Shown here in pieces: positions 24,427 to 32,270 of a DNA stretch of 64,000 nucleotides. Location of the stretch: the NCBI RefSeq assembly GCF_001642835.1, contig NZ_LXEI01000001.1:186001-250000 (forward strand). Direction: 5' to 3'. Numbering within the stretch: position 1 is the first letter of the stretch; every line of letters begins with the position of its first letter. The notes beneath the pieces were generated by a model. It did not search any database. It was not told the DNA's origin and was given only the letters and a program-made list of their open reading frames with translations. The stretch comes from Pseudotamlana agarivorans (GTDB lineage: Bacteria > Bacteroidota > Bacteroidia > Flavobacteriales > Flavobacteriaceae). The translations under genes and the position numbers were made by a program.

Positions 24427-25143
24427 TTGAATCTTACAAATCAACATAGAGCCCTACTTATCACCCTTCTAATTTCTGGAACGGTCATTCTTATGGTTTT
24501 TAATTTAAGTCTGAATAAAAAAAAGGAGTTCGCCTCAGAGAGTTACTACGAAATAGAACCCGAAAAAGAGCCCACTCTTGAAGAATTAAAAGCAATCGAA
24601 GCCTTAGAAAATCAGAATCAAGCTAAAGCAGAAACTAATAACGCTTTTAATGAAACTGAAAAAGTAAAGCATTTTGCACAAGCCTTTAAGCCTATTGCGC
24701 CACCTGAAGACTATCAACCCAAATCTGAAGACCAAGGAGATGCATCGGAGACAAGTGAAAAAACAGATTTAAAACCAGACACAGACGCTTCTTTAAACCA
24801 AGAAGAACTGGCTAAATTTAGTAAGGTTAATGAATTGCTTAAAAAACAACGTTCGCAAAACAATTCGCGTAGTAGCATTAGTTTTTCGTTACCTAACCGT
24901 ACAAAAATTTACATACCAATTCCGATTTATCTATGTGAGGTAGACGGAAAAATTATAGTTAATGTCACCGTTAATGCCAATGGCGATGTGGTTGATTCGT
25001 ATGTAAACACCTCATCAACTTCTGACAACGAATGTTTAATAGAACGCGCTTTAGAGTACGCCAATCAATCGCGATTTAGCAAGGACCCTAATCAAAAAAG
25101 CCAATTAGGAACAATTACTTTTATGTTTGTTGGCAAACGGTAG
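24427..25143 (+). CDS. TonB-like periplasmic protein
   Basis: A 238-residue protein with one N-terminal membrane segment (residues ~9-28), an acidic, Gln- and Lys-rich linker (residues ~35-140) with EPEKEPTLEELKAIEALENQ, and a C-terminal region (IPIPIYLCEVDGKIIVNVTV then NANGDVVDSYV) resembling a TonB C-terminal beta domain. The anchor-linker-domain layout suggests an energy-transducer or scaffold protein of the envelope. The start is a TTG at 24427; no ATG or GTG occurs upstream and the next Met lies inside the membrane segment. It overlaps the convergent thioredoxin gene by 23 nt. Confidence 0.75.
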   Translation: MNLTNQHRALLITLLISGTVILMVFNLSLNKKKEFASESYYEIEPEKEPTLEELKAIEALENQNQAKAETNNAFNETEKVKHFAQAFKPIAPPEDYQPKSEDQGDASETSEKTDLKPDTDASLNQEELAKFSKVNELLKKQRSQNNSRSSISFSLPNRTKIYIPIPIYLCEVDGKIIVNVTVNANGDVVDSYVNTSSTSDNECLIERALEYANQSRFSKDPNQKSQLGTITFMFVGKR

Positions 25144-25744
25144 TTTGTAACTTTGTAAGCATTTGAATAACATCTTCGATAACATTTTGCCCTTTATTAT
25201 CATTATACCAATGCTGTAAATCGGCCTTAAAAGCAGGTGTTAGTTTTCCATTTTTAGCGATAAAGCGTTTCACATAATTTGCAGCTTCACTAGGTCTTGG
25301 CCCATAGGTATCAAGAACCTCTCCTGTTAGGTTATCAATTACAATTAATTTCGGAATGGAAGCACTGCCTTTGGTTAAAAACAAATCCATAAGTTGCAAA
25401 TTTTCATCTCGAATAACCACTTTAAAATCAATATTCTCGCTTAATGAAGCCAATTTATTCAAGACAGGTAATACGTGTGCCGCATCGCCACACCAACTTT
25501 CGGTAATGACCAACCAGGTGACCTTTTGCTGAAATTCAGCCATACAATCTTTCGCTTCTTGGGTAATCCTTACGGTTTTATCCCAACGCTTCATTCGTCT
25601 GTCATTCAATTTCGTGTAATCGGCTAATTCTTCCGATTTATTAACGCCAGTGTTCGAATGCTCATCAACTAATTGTTTTACTAAAGCACGGTACGCTTCA
25701 TAGGACATGCTACGCTCTAAACTTTCTTTAATAATGGATTTCAT
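25121..25744 (-). CDS. thioredoxin family protein with a WCGDAAH site
   Basis: A 207-residue cytosolic protein of thioredoxin fold (residues ~70-180). The active-site position reads ESWCGDAAHVLP, so the usual second Cys of WCxxC is Asp-Ala-Ala and only one Cys remains. IPKLIVIDNLTGEVLDTYGP supplies the conserved cis-Pro region. With a single Cys it cannot run a normal dithiol exchange; a monothiol or binding role is more likely. No signal peptide. The 3' end overlaps the TonB-like gene. Confidence 0.88.
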   Translation of the reverse strand: MKSIIKESLERSMSYEAYRALVKQLVDEHSNTGVNKSEELADYTKLNDRRMKRWDKTVRITQEAKDCMAEFQQKVTWLVITESWCGDAAHVLPVLNKLASLSENIDFKVVIRDENLQLMDLFLTKGSASIPKLIVIDNLTGEVLDTYGPRPSEAANYVKRFIAKNGKLTPAFKADLQHWYNDNKGQNVIEDVIQMLTKLQTTVCQQT

Positions 25745-25857
25745 AGGCCTTATATTTAAAATGGAAAATAACTTAACACGGCAAAATTAGTATCTTAACA
25801 AGATATTTTTGATGACATTTGTCATAATTCAAATTTAAAATCAACACAATCAATCAT

Positions 25858-26424
25858 ATGAACCCAAAAAAAAGATGCTCATGGTGTGAAGGCGATACGC
25901 TTTACGAAGCCTATCATGATGAAGAATGGGGCGTTCCTGTTCATGACGACCATTTACTTTTTGAATTCTTAATTTTAGAAACTTTTCAAGCAGGACTGAG
26001 TTGGATTACCATTTTACGAAAGCGCGAAAATTTCCGAAAAGCTTTTGATGGATTTGATTATAAAAAAATAGTCAACTATTCACAAGATAAAATGGACGCT
26101 CTGCTTTTAGACGCCGGTATCATCAGGAATCGATTAAAAATAAAAGCGACCATAACCAATGCCCAGGCTTTTATGAAAATACAAGAGGAATTTGGAAGTT
26201 TTAACAACTATATATGGGGATTTGTAAATGGAAAACCCATAATAAACAATTTTAAAACCATGGAAGACGTCCCAGCTAACACCCCGCTGAGTGACACTAT
26301 AAGCAAGGACTTAAAAAAACGTGGCTTTAAGTTCGTGGGATCAACCGTGATCTATGCTCACATGCAAGCTACAGGTATGGTTAACGACCATATGGTACAT
26401 TGTTTTAGATACAAAGAAGTTTAA
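25858..26424 (+). CDS. tag: DNA-3-methyladenine glycosylase I
   Basis: A 188-residue Tag, a base-excision repair glycosylase for 3-methyladenine. The N-terminal zinc and base pocket region KRCSWCEGDTLYEAYHDEEW is present, then ETFQAGLSWITILRKRENFR and the C-terminal KRGFKFVGSTVIYAHMQATG with MVNDH and HCF for zinc. Length is normal. It overlaps the convergent dehydrogenase gene by 4 nt. Confidence 0.97.
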   Translation: MNPKKRCSWCEGDTLYEAYHDEEWGVPVHDDHLLFEFLILETFQAGLSWITILRKRENFRKAFDGFDYKKIVNYSQDKMDALLLDAGIIRNRLKIKATITNAQAFMKIQEEFGSFNNYIWGFVNGKPIINNFKTMEDVPANTPLSDTISKDLKKRGFKFVGSTVIYAHMQATGMVNDHMVHCFRYKEV

Positions 26425-27410
26425 ACCACTTCATTTTTTAATGTTTCACCGTTTTTGAAGGCTTTAATATTTTCTAAGGTTGTGGTTGCAATTTCAAACA
26501 TGGCTTCTTTTGTGAAAAAAGCTTGATGAGACGTTATTAAAACATTTGGAAAGCTATTTAGACGCAACAATAAGTCGTCATGAATGATGCTCTCCGACAA
26601 GTCTTCATAAAATAAATTTTCTTCTTGCTCATAAACATCGATCCCCAAATACCCTATTTTATTCTGAGATAAGGCATCGATAGCATCAGCTGTGTCAATT
26701 AAAGCCCCTCGGCTTGTATTAATAATCATCACGCCATCTTTCATCAGTTTTAAAGAATCTTTATTGATGATATGCTTCGTAGATTCCAGCAACGGACAAT
26801 GTAATGAAATCACATCCGATTGTTTGAACAATTCTTCTAAGGACACATATTTAACTCCTTGTTCAATTAACTTATCTGAAGGATACACATCATAGGCTAA
26901 AATCTCGCAGCCAAATCCGCTTAAAACCTTACAAAAAGTAGCACCAATTTTCCCTGTACCAATAACTCCAATGGTTTTATTACTTAAGTTGAAACCAATG
27001 AGTTTATTAAGAGAAAAGTTACCCTCACGAACTCTGTTATAGGCCTTATGAGTTTTACGATTTAGAGTTAAAATTAAAGCCAAAGCATGTTCAGCTATAG
27101 CTTCTGGAGAATAGGCTGGTACACGAACCACCTTAATATCATACTTTTTTGCAGCATCTAAATCTACATTATTAAATCCTGCACAACGCAAGGCAATTAA
27201 TTTGATGTTATTTTCGGCTAAAACAGCCATGGTTTTAGCATTTAATTTATCGTTCACGAAAGAGCAAATCGCATCAAAACCTTTGGTTAAATTGGCTGTA
27301 TGACTATCAAGAGATGTTTCGAAGAAGGTAAAATCAAAATTGTAATCGGCATTATATTTCTCAAAATATTCCTGATCGTATGGTTTTGAACTAAATAAGG
27401 CGATTTTCAT
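26421..27410 (-). CDS. D-2-hydroxyacid dehydrogenase (D-lactate dehydrogenase type)
   Basis: A 329-residue NAD-dependent dehydrogenase close to fermentative D-lactate dehydrogenase LdhA. The Rossmann motif GVIGTGKIGATFCKVL is at about residues 148-163, the substrate Arg is in NTSRGALID (~231-239), Glu in DVYEQEENLF, and the catalytic His in SHQAFFTKEA (~294-303). Extra residues YEDLSESIIHDD are typical of LdhA. It would reduce pyruvate to D-lactate in the cytoplasm. Confidence 0.93.
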   Translation of the reverse strand: MKIALFSSKPYDQEYFEKYNADYNFDFTFFETSLDSHTANLTKGFDAICSFVNDKLNAKTMAVLAENNIKLIALRCAGFNNVDLDAAKKYDIKVVRVPAYSPEAIAEHALALILTLNRKTHKAYNRVREGNFSLNKLIGFNLSNKTIGVIGTGKIGATFCKVLSGFGCEILAYDVYPSDKLIEQGVKYVSLEELFKQSDVISLHCPLLESTKHIINKDSLKLMKDGVMIINTSRGALIDTADAIDALSQNKIGYLGIDVYEQEENLFYEDLSESIIHDDLLLRLNSFPNVLITSHQAFFTKEAMFEIATTTLENIKAFKNGETLKNEVV

Positions 27411-27459
27411 ATAGCAAGCTTTTTCAAATTTTTAATGAAGATAACAAATTATTAAAAAC

Positions 27460-28089
27460 CTAGCCTTCCAGATATTTTAAGAAAGTGGCTCGATTCATAT
27501 TTTCGGCCCCTAAACTTGCCAAGTGAGACGTATAAACCTGGCAATCAATCAATTTATAATGATGATTTTGAATCAATGAAATGAATCCTACTTTACTGGC
27601 ATTACTCACTTTAGAAAACATGCTTTCGCCACAAAAAACGCCGTTTCCTAGATCGATGCCATAAAGCCCGCCCACCAATTCATCATCTTTCCAAACCTCA
27701 ACCGATTTAGTATAACCCAATTCATGAAGCTTGGTATAAGCAGAAATCATACTTTGAGTAATCCAAGTATCCTCTTGACCTTCACGTTTTATTTTGGAGC
27801 AGGATTGCATCACCTCAACGAATGCCTTATTTTCAGTAACCTTAAAACCGCCATTCCTTAGCACTTGTCGCATGCTTTTGGAAACTTTTAAACGTTCTGG
27901 AAACAAAACAAAGCGCGGATTTGGCGACCACCATAAAATAGGTTCATCCTGACTAAACCAAGGAAAAATACCGCTGCGATAAGCCAACAGCAAACGCTCA
28001 ACCGATAAATCGCCACCAACAGCTAGTAAACCGTGGACAAAAGCTTCACTAACGTCTGGAAACCACAAGTCTTTAGAGAGGTAGTACAT
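27460..28089 (-). CDS. aat: leucyl/phenylalanyl-tRNA--protein transferase
   Basis: A 209-residue Aat, which adds Leu or Phe to N-terminal Lys or Arg of proteins, marking them for ClpAP by the N-end rule. The blocks GLLAVGGDLSVERLLLAYRS, GIFPWFSQDEPILWWSPNPR and GGLYGIDLGNGVFCGESMFS are diagnostic. Length is normal. It shares its strand with the DUF3127 gene but is separated from it by a terminator. Confidence 0.97.
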   Translation of the reverse strand: MYYLSKDLWFPDVSEAFVHGLLAVGGDLSVERLLLAYRSGIFPWFSQDEPILWWSPNPRFVLFPERLKVSKSMRQVLRNGGFKVTENKAFVEVMQSCSKIKREGQEDTWITQSMISAYTKLHELGYTKSVEVWKDDELVGGLYGIDLGNGVFCGESMFSKVSNASKVGFISLIQNHHYKLIDCQVYTSHLASLGAENMNRATFLKYLEG

Positions 28090-28100
28090 ATTAAATTTCT

Positions 28101-28140
28101 AAAAAAACAAAACCTCAACATGATTAAACATTGAGGTTTT
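28101..28140 (-). terminator. terminator of the DUF3127 gene
   Basis: Minus-strand AAAACCTCAA and TTGAGGTTTT pair over 10 bp around a 12-nt loop, followed by GTTTTTTT. It lies between the DUF3127 gene and aat on the same strand. Confidence 0.85.
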
Positions 28141-28187
28141 ATAATATATGATATTTACGCTTTCGCGGAAATGAATGCGTTTACATT

Positions 28188-28565
28188 TTAGAAAGGTAAA
28201 TCGTCTGAATCATCTTCTTTTAAATCACCTGCAGGCTCAAAAGCATCTGCTGGTGGTACAGGAGGCATGTTTGCTCCTCCGGCTTCAGCCTGAAGCGCCT
28301 CGATTCTCCATCCTTGAATAGAGTTAAAGTATTTGGTTTCACCTTGAGGGTTTACCCACTCTCTACCACGTAGGTTAATACTAATTTTTACTTGTTGTCC
28401 AACTTGGTAATTATTTAATAAATCGGTTTTATCTTGAACAAACTCCACCATAATATGCTGTGGGTATTGCTCGTCTGTAGTGACTACAATTTCTCTTTTT
28501 CTAAACCCGTTACTTCCGAATGATTGTGTCTCTCCAACCATTTTAATTCTTCCTTGAACTTCCAT
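28188..28565 (-). CDS. DUF3127 protein, SSB-like with DDLPF tail
   Basis: A 125-residue protein. Residues 1-95 (MEVQGRIKMVGETQSFGSNG, KREIVVTTDEQYPQHIMVEF, ISINLRGREWVNPQGETKYF) match DUF3127, predicted to have an OB fold. The acidic tail ends DDSDDLPF, almost the same as the tail of the SSB at 60043-60495 and like the peptide by which SSB recruits repair and replication proteins. It is therefore probably a small SSB paralogue. DNA binding has to be inferred. Confidence 0.87.
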   Translation of the reverse strand: MEVQGRIKMVGETQSFGSNGFRKREIVVTTDEQYPQHIMVEFVQDKTDLLNNYQVGQQVKISINLRGREWVNPQGETKYFNSIQGWRIEALQAEAGGANMPPVPPADAFEPAGDLKEDDSDDLPF

Positions 28566-28957
28566 TTACTCGTATTTATATTTGATTTTATTTCTTTAAC
28601 TAAGAACTTAAGACCACCGGTCTTCATTTATTGTGGTAATATGTAATGCTATAAAATTAATATCCAGTAAGATACTAACTTATAGACACAAACGAAAAAA
28701 TCCTGTAATTTATTGGCGAAATGCCTTTTTAGATTTACGTAGAATATTTACCCCAATATATCTGCACAAAACTAATTAAAAAAAACATGAAAAATGAATC
28801 TAGTTTTCAACAATAACAAAATCCTATTTTATCATTTTTCACATATCAAGGGATAACCCATTCATAGCGGCGTATCGCACAGAAAATCATTTTGCCAATT
28901 GTTTACGCAATAATATTAGCAGATTTACATTATATTACCGATCAAATTTTAGAATTA
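28566..28957. other. gene-free region before the histidine kinase
   Basis: About 390 nt without a credible gene. It holds a small perfect inverted repeat AAGACC-ACC-GGTCTT at 28610-28624, possibly an operator or hairpin in the DUF3127 leader, and the promoter region of the histidine kinase. Nothing else stands out. Confidence 0.6.
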
Positions 28958-30109
28958 ATGATTTTTGCAAAGTATAGCAATACATTTCGTTGGGCGATTA
29001 TTATCGCATCTTTCGCTATTGTCTCTCTCATTTTATGGAAAACCTATGAGTTCTTTCAGCATTTTAAAGAGGAAGAGCGCATAAAAATGGAGATTTGGTC
29101 CTTTGCTCAAACCGATTTAATTAATTCGGACGACAATACCAATCTGGATCTCACCCTTAAAGTCCTTAACAGCAATACCACAACTCCGGTATTAGAAATT
29201 AACAAGGACGGCAGTATTGGCAGTTACCTCAATATTGACGACGAACGTTTTTCAGACCAAAAATATGTCAACCAATTAATTGCGACTTTTAAAAGTGAAA
29301 ACACACCCATTGAGGTAGTTTTTGAAAACGAATTAAACAGCACCATTTACTACGGAAACTCCCCTTTAATTAACAAACTCAAGTACTATCCCTTAGCCTT
29401 GTTGCTTATTGTTTTTCTTTTCGGAGCTGTTATTTTCTTCTTTTATCGCAGTAATAAAAATGCCACCCAAAATAAATTATGGTCGGGTATGGCAAAGGAA
29501 ACAGCACATCAAATAGGCACACCGCTTTCTTCGTTAATTGGATGGACCGAAATTTTAAAAACAGAAAATGTGGATCCCGATTATATCATGGAGATGGAAA
29601 AGGACATCGAACGCTTAAAAACCATTACCGAGCGTTTTAGTAAAATAGGCTCCCTACCCACCCTAGAACGATCGGATATCGTAGAGGAAACCATAAAATC
29701 GTATGACTACTTAAAAGCCAGATCATCCGATCTTATAGAATTTGAAATTCGTGTGCCAAAAGAAAAAATTTTTATAAATTTAAACAAACAACTATACAGT
29801 TGGGTTATTGAAAATTTAGTAAAAAATGGAATTGATGCCATGAAAGGTCGCGGTAAGCTTCTTATTGAGATTACTCAGCTTGAAAATCAGGTAAAAATCT
29901 GTGTTACCGATACTGGAAAAGGACTTGCAAAAAAGCATTTTTCAAAAATTTTCGAACCTGGTTACACCACGAAAAAACGTGGTTGGGGCCTAGGATTATC
30001 ATTAATAAAGCGTATTATTGAAGATTTCCATGACGGAAAAATTAAAGTATTACAATCTGAAATTGGAAAAGGAACCACTTTCCAAATCAGTTTAAAAAAC
30101 ACCTTATAA
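28958..30109 (+). CDS. membrane sensor histidine kinase
   Basis: A histidine kinase with two membrane segments (near residues 12-30 and 153-173) flanking a small periplasmic domain with no known sensor fold. The dimerisation H-box is AKETAHQIGTPLSSLIGW; the ATPase has the N-box VIENLVKNGIDAMKG, G1 VTDTGKGLAKKHF and G2 KRGWGLGLSLIKRI. HQIGTP instead of HEIRTP is typical of this flavobacterial group. The frame is open to a TTG at 28892, but the ATG at 28958 (MIFAKYSNTFRWAII) fits homologues better. No response regulator lies next to it. Confidence 0.88.
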   Translation: MIFAKYSNTFRWAIIIASFAIVSLILWKTYEFFQHFKEEERIKMEIWSFAQTDLINSDDNTNLDLTLKVLNSNTTTPVLEINKDGSIGSYLNIDDERFSDQKYVNQLIATFKSENTPIEVVFENELNSTIYYGNSPLINKLKYYPLALLLIVFLFGAVIFFFYRSNKNATQNKLWSGMAKETAHQIGTPLSSLIGWTEILKTENVDPDYIMEMEKDIERLKTITERFSKIGSLPTLERSDIVEETIKSYDYLKARSSDLIEFEIRVPKEKIFINLNKQLYSWVIENLVKNGIDAMKGRGKLLIEITQLENQVKICVTDTGKGLAKKHFSKIFEPGYTTKKRGWGLGLSLIKRIIEDFHDGKIKVLQSEIGKGTTFQISLKNTL

Positions 30110-30111
30110 CC

Positions 30112-30453
30112 ATGCCAGAAAAACTAATCGACATTAAAGAAGTGCCCCTAAATAACAATTGTCCCGAATGTTACAACACAAAGGGATTGCATTTACTTTT
30201 TAAGCAGAAAGTGGTAGAAACCGCCTTTTATAAAGCGATTACTTCTGAAATTCACCATGAATTAAACTGCAAAACTTGCGAAACCGCGATTTATCCAGAA
30301 CAATGGACTGATGATATTGATCGTGTTGTAGATTATCAGAAAAAAGTATTTGTTCCAAAAACTCCCTTCAGAAAAATAAAGCAAATGACTTGGGCTTTAA
30401 TTGCTGGCGGGCTCTCTATAATTGGGATTGGTGTTTCTGTATTCGTTTTATAA
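30112..30453 (+). CDS. small zinc-ribbon membrane protein
   Basis: A 113-residue protein with two Cys pairs, CPECYNTKG near residue 18 and CKTCETAIYP near residue 55, arranged like a zinc ribbon, followed by a single C-terminal membrane segment (residues ~93-112). It starts 2 nt after the histidine kinase stop, so the two are almost certainly cotranscribed and may work together. Function unknown. It overlaps the convergent HIT gene by 6 nt. Confidence 0.75.
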   Translation: MPEKLIDIKEVPLNNNCPECYNTKGLHLLFKQKVVETAFYKAITSEIHHELNCKTCETAIYPEQWTDDIDRVVDYQKKVFVPKTPFRKIKQMTWALIAGGLSIIGIGVSVFVL

Positions 30454-30837
30454 TTGAGCATGAATGGCATCAGCCAATGCTTGAAACTCCTCTGTAGACA
30501 TACTTACTTTTTTTATAAAACGCGCATCATCCATAGTTTGTAAAGGAATAAGGTGCACATGAACATGAGGAACTTCTAAACCAATCACACTAACACCTAT
30601 ACGCTTACAAGGCACTGCTTTTTCTAAGGCCAAAGCAACCGTTCTAGAAAAGGCCATTAAACCGTTATAAGTGGCTTCATCTAAATCAAATAATTTATCA
30701 ACTTCCTTTTTAGGAATACACAACGTATGCCCTTTGGCATTCGGATTAACATCCAAGAAAGCTAAAAAGTCATCGGTTTCGGCAACCTTATAACAAGGGA
30801 TTTCGCCATTTACTATTTTAGTGAAAATTGAAGCCAT
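30448..30837 (-). CDS. HIT family protein
   Basis: A 129-residue histidine-triad nucleotide hydrolase or transferase. It begins MASIFTKIVNGEIPCYKVAE, has FLAFLDVNPNAKGHTLCIPK, and carries the catalytic triad in VPHVHVHLIPL near residues 96-106. HIT proteins of this Hint type cleave adenosine phosphoramidates; the substrate here is not defined. Confidence 0.95.
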   Translation of the reverse strand: MASIFTKIVNGEIPCYKVAETDDFLAFLDVNPNAKGHTLCIPKKEVDKLFDLDEATYNGLMAFSRTVALALEKAVPCKRIGVSVIGLEVPHVHVHLIPLQTMDDARFIKKVSMSTEEFQALADAIHAQL

Positions 30838-30879
30838 AATATGGTGGTTTAATTTAAGCGTTCATGTAAATATAAAAAG

Positions 30880-30909
30880 AAAATCCATTAGATTAGCTAA
30901 CCTAATGGA
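30880..30909 (-). terminator. terminator of greA
   Basis: Minus-strand TCCATTAG and CTAATGGA pair over 8 bp around a 10-nt loop and are followed by TTTTCTTTTTATATTT. It lies about 100 nt past the greA stop, after the inverted element at 30916-30985. Confidence 0.75.
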
Positions 30910-30915
30910 GTGTTT

Positions 30916-30985
30916 GTCAGGCTGAGCCTGTCGAAGACCTTATTAACGATGCGTGATCAAGATATTTCGACAGGCTCAATATGAC
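30916..30985. repeat. TTGAGCCTGTCGAA inverted element, copy 1
   Basis: Left arm GTCAGGCTGAGCCTGTCGAA (30916-30935) and right arm TTCGACAGGCTCAATATGAC (30966-30985) are inverted with a 13-bp perfect core and a 30-nt loop. The same arms occur at 57912-57984, and a decayed copy at 51309-51379. It lies in the 3' region of greA. Confidence 0.88.
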
Positions 30986-31008
30986 GTAGAATTTAACTCT
31001 TCAAAAAT

Positions 31009-31482
31009 CTATCTTGAAATTTCAATAATATCGAATTTCATTACCCCATTAGGCACTTGAATTTCGGCAACATCTCCAACCGATTTTCCTAATAAGCCTT
31101 TTCCTATAGGTGAATTTACAGAAATTTTTCCTGAGGCTAAATTAGCTTCACCATCGGCAACTAAGGTATAGTTCATTTCCATACCATTTGTTTGGTTCTT
31201 AATTTTCACTTTAGAAAGCACTAAAACTTTGGATGTATCCATTTGCGATTCATCAATAACACGTGCTCCTGCTAAAGCATCCTCTAACTTGGAAATTCGC
31301 ATTTCTAACATGCCTTGTGCTTCCTTAGCAGCATCATATTCGGCATTTTCACTTAAATCTCCTTTATCTCTTGCTTCAGCTATCGCTTTTGATGCTTTTA
31401 CACGCTCAACATCCTTAAGTTGCCTTAATTCATCTCTTAATTTTTTTAATCCCTCTGGTGTATAGTACGATGCTTTACTCAT
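31009..31482 (-). CDS. greA: transcription elongation factor GreA
   Basis: A 157-residue GreA, which rescues backtracked RNA polymerase by stimulating transcript cleavage. The N-terminal coiled coil starts at MSKASYYTPEGLKKLRDELR and includes DKGDLSENAEYDAAKEAQG with the acidic tip (Asp-Leu-Ser-Glu-Asn-Ala-Glu). The C-terminal FKBP-like domain ends SPIGKGLLGKSVGDVAEIQV. The frame opens at 31587, but that start lies in the promoter; the ATG at 31480-31482 gives the normal length. Its leader holds a terminator-like hairpin. Confidence 0.97.
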   Translation of the reverse strand: MSKASYYTPEGLKKLRDELRQLKDVERVKASKAIAEARDKGDLSENAEYDAAKEAQGMLEMRISKLEDALAGARVIDESQMDTSKVLVLSKVKIKNQTNGMEMNYTLVADGEANLASGKISVNSPIGKGLLGKSVGDVAEIQVPNGVMKFDIIEISR

Positions 31483-31553
31483 AACTTCATTATTTAACAT
31501 TATAAAAGATGCTGAAATACTCCAACAAAACGGCGTCAAAGGATTCAGCAAAC

Positions 31554-31578
31554 AAAAAAATCCCGTTTTCACGAGATT
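31554..31578 (-). terminator. terminator-like hairpin at the 5' end of the greA transcript
   Basis: Minus-strand AATCTCGT and ACGGGATT pair over 8 bp (one G-U) around a GAAA tetraloop and are followed directly by a T-run, seven T in all counting two in the stem. It begins only a few nt after the predicted start site below the -7 box at 31585-31592 and about 70 nt before the greA ATG. No gene ends here, so it is a leader element: attenuator, short RNA source or 5' stabiliser. Confidence 0.7.
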
Positions 31579-31584
31579 GTCCAA

Positions 31585-31592
31585 CAAATATA
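31585..31592 (-). promoter_or_regulatory. -7 box of greA
   Basis: Minus-strand TATATTTG is an exact TAnnTTTG box about 103 nt upstream of the greA ATG. No -33 TTTG at 19 nt. It places transcription start near 31580. Confidence 0.5.
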
Positions 31593-31726
31593 CAAAATAT
31601 TTAAATCATTTATTTTTTAATATTTTAAAAGTACATTCGTTATCTCTTACATGTAACCCTAGGAAAGCAGAAATAAACGCCAGTTGATTTGCTTTTTATT
31701 GTTACATTGCCATTTATTTTACGACT

Positions 31727-32155
31727 ATGAAATCACTTTATTTTATACTTTTTTTTACTGTATTATTAGCTTGTAGCAGCGATAATAACAACGATAACAA
31801 TTGTAATTACTTACTAGACATTAATGTGAATTACAGTGTCGATTTAACCCTACCACAATACTCAACACTGAATAGCCCAGGTAATTCCATATACATTCCT
31901 AATGTGGGAAACAGAGGGATTATTTTAGCCAATACCGGCGCCAATATTTTGGCTTGGGATGCTAGCGACCCAAACCATGCACCAAGCGAATGCTCGGCAA
32001 TTATTCCAGATGGTCTTTTTGGCACATGTGGCTGTGGTGATGATAACCGCTATAATTTTATAACTGGAGAAGCAGACAACAACGATGCCTTAACTTGTGC
32101 CTTAAAATTCTACCCTGCGAACCGTAGTGGCAATATTCTTTATATTTCGAATTAA
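31727..32155 (+). CDS. lipoprotein with degenerate Rieske-like domain
   Basis: A 142-residue lipoprotein: signal residues 1-15 and lipobox LLACSSD with Cys16, then an Asn/Asp-rich spacer. The rest resembles a Rieske fold: the segment CGCGDDNRYNFITGEA lines up with the second Rieske cluster box (CPCHGSRFD...TGE) and PSECSAI with the first, but both His ligands are missing. A 2Fe-2S cluster of normal type is therefore unlikely. I recall this as a flavobacterial family of unknown function. Outer-membrane or periplasmic location is predicted. Confidence 0.75.
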   Translation: MKSLYFILFFTVLLACSSDNNNDNNCNYLLDINVNYSVDLTLPQYSTLNSPGNSIYIPNVGNRGIILANTGANILAWDASDPNHAPSECSAIIPDGLFGTCGCGDDNRYNFITGEADNNDALTCALKFYPANRSGNILYISN

Positions 32156-32180
32156 CTTATTTATTATAAATAGCTAAAAA

Positions 32181-32213
32181 AGACCTTTCAGGTTTTAAAA
32201 ACCTGAAAGGTCT
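32181..32213 (-). terminator. 33-nt near-perfect palindrome, terminator-like
   Basis: Sixteen-base arms (AGACCTTTCAGGTTTT and complement) around a single central base. On the minus strand it is followed by TTTTTT, so it could end the receptor transcript; on the plus strand it follows the lipoprotein gene by 25 nt but has no T-run. Confidence 0.65.
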
Positions 32214-32270
32214 GATAAACGATTTTTAAATCATTGCCGTCCTATGTAAAAAGTACTACTGTTCATTTTT

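Noticed and set aside
28892-28957. TTG start for the histidine kinase
   Set aside because: The added 22 residues do not resemble homologues; the ATG at 28958 directly precedes the first membrane segment. The TTG start is not excluded.
31483-31587. Upstream extension of greA by 35 residues
   Set aside because: The extension covers the promoter and leader hairpin; GreA is normally ~157 residues.
32181-32213. Terminator of the plus-strand lipoprotein gene
   Set aside because: There is no T-run on the plus strand; the minus strand fits better, so it was assigned to the receptor side.
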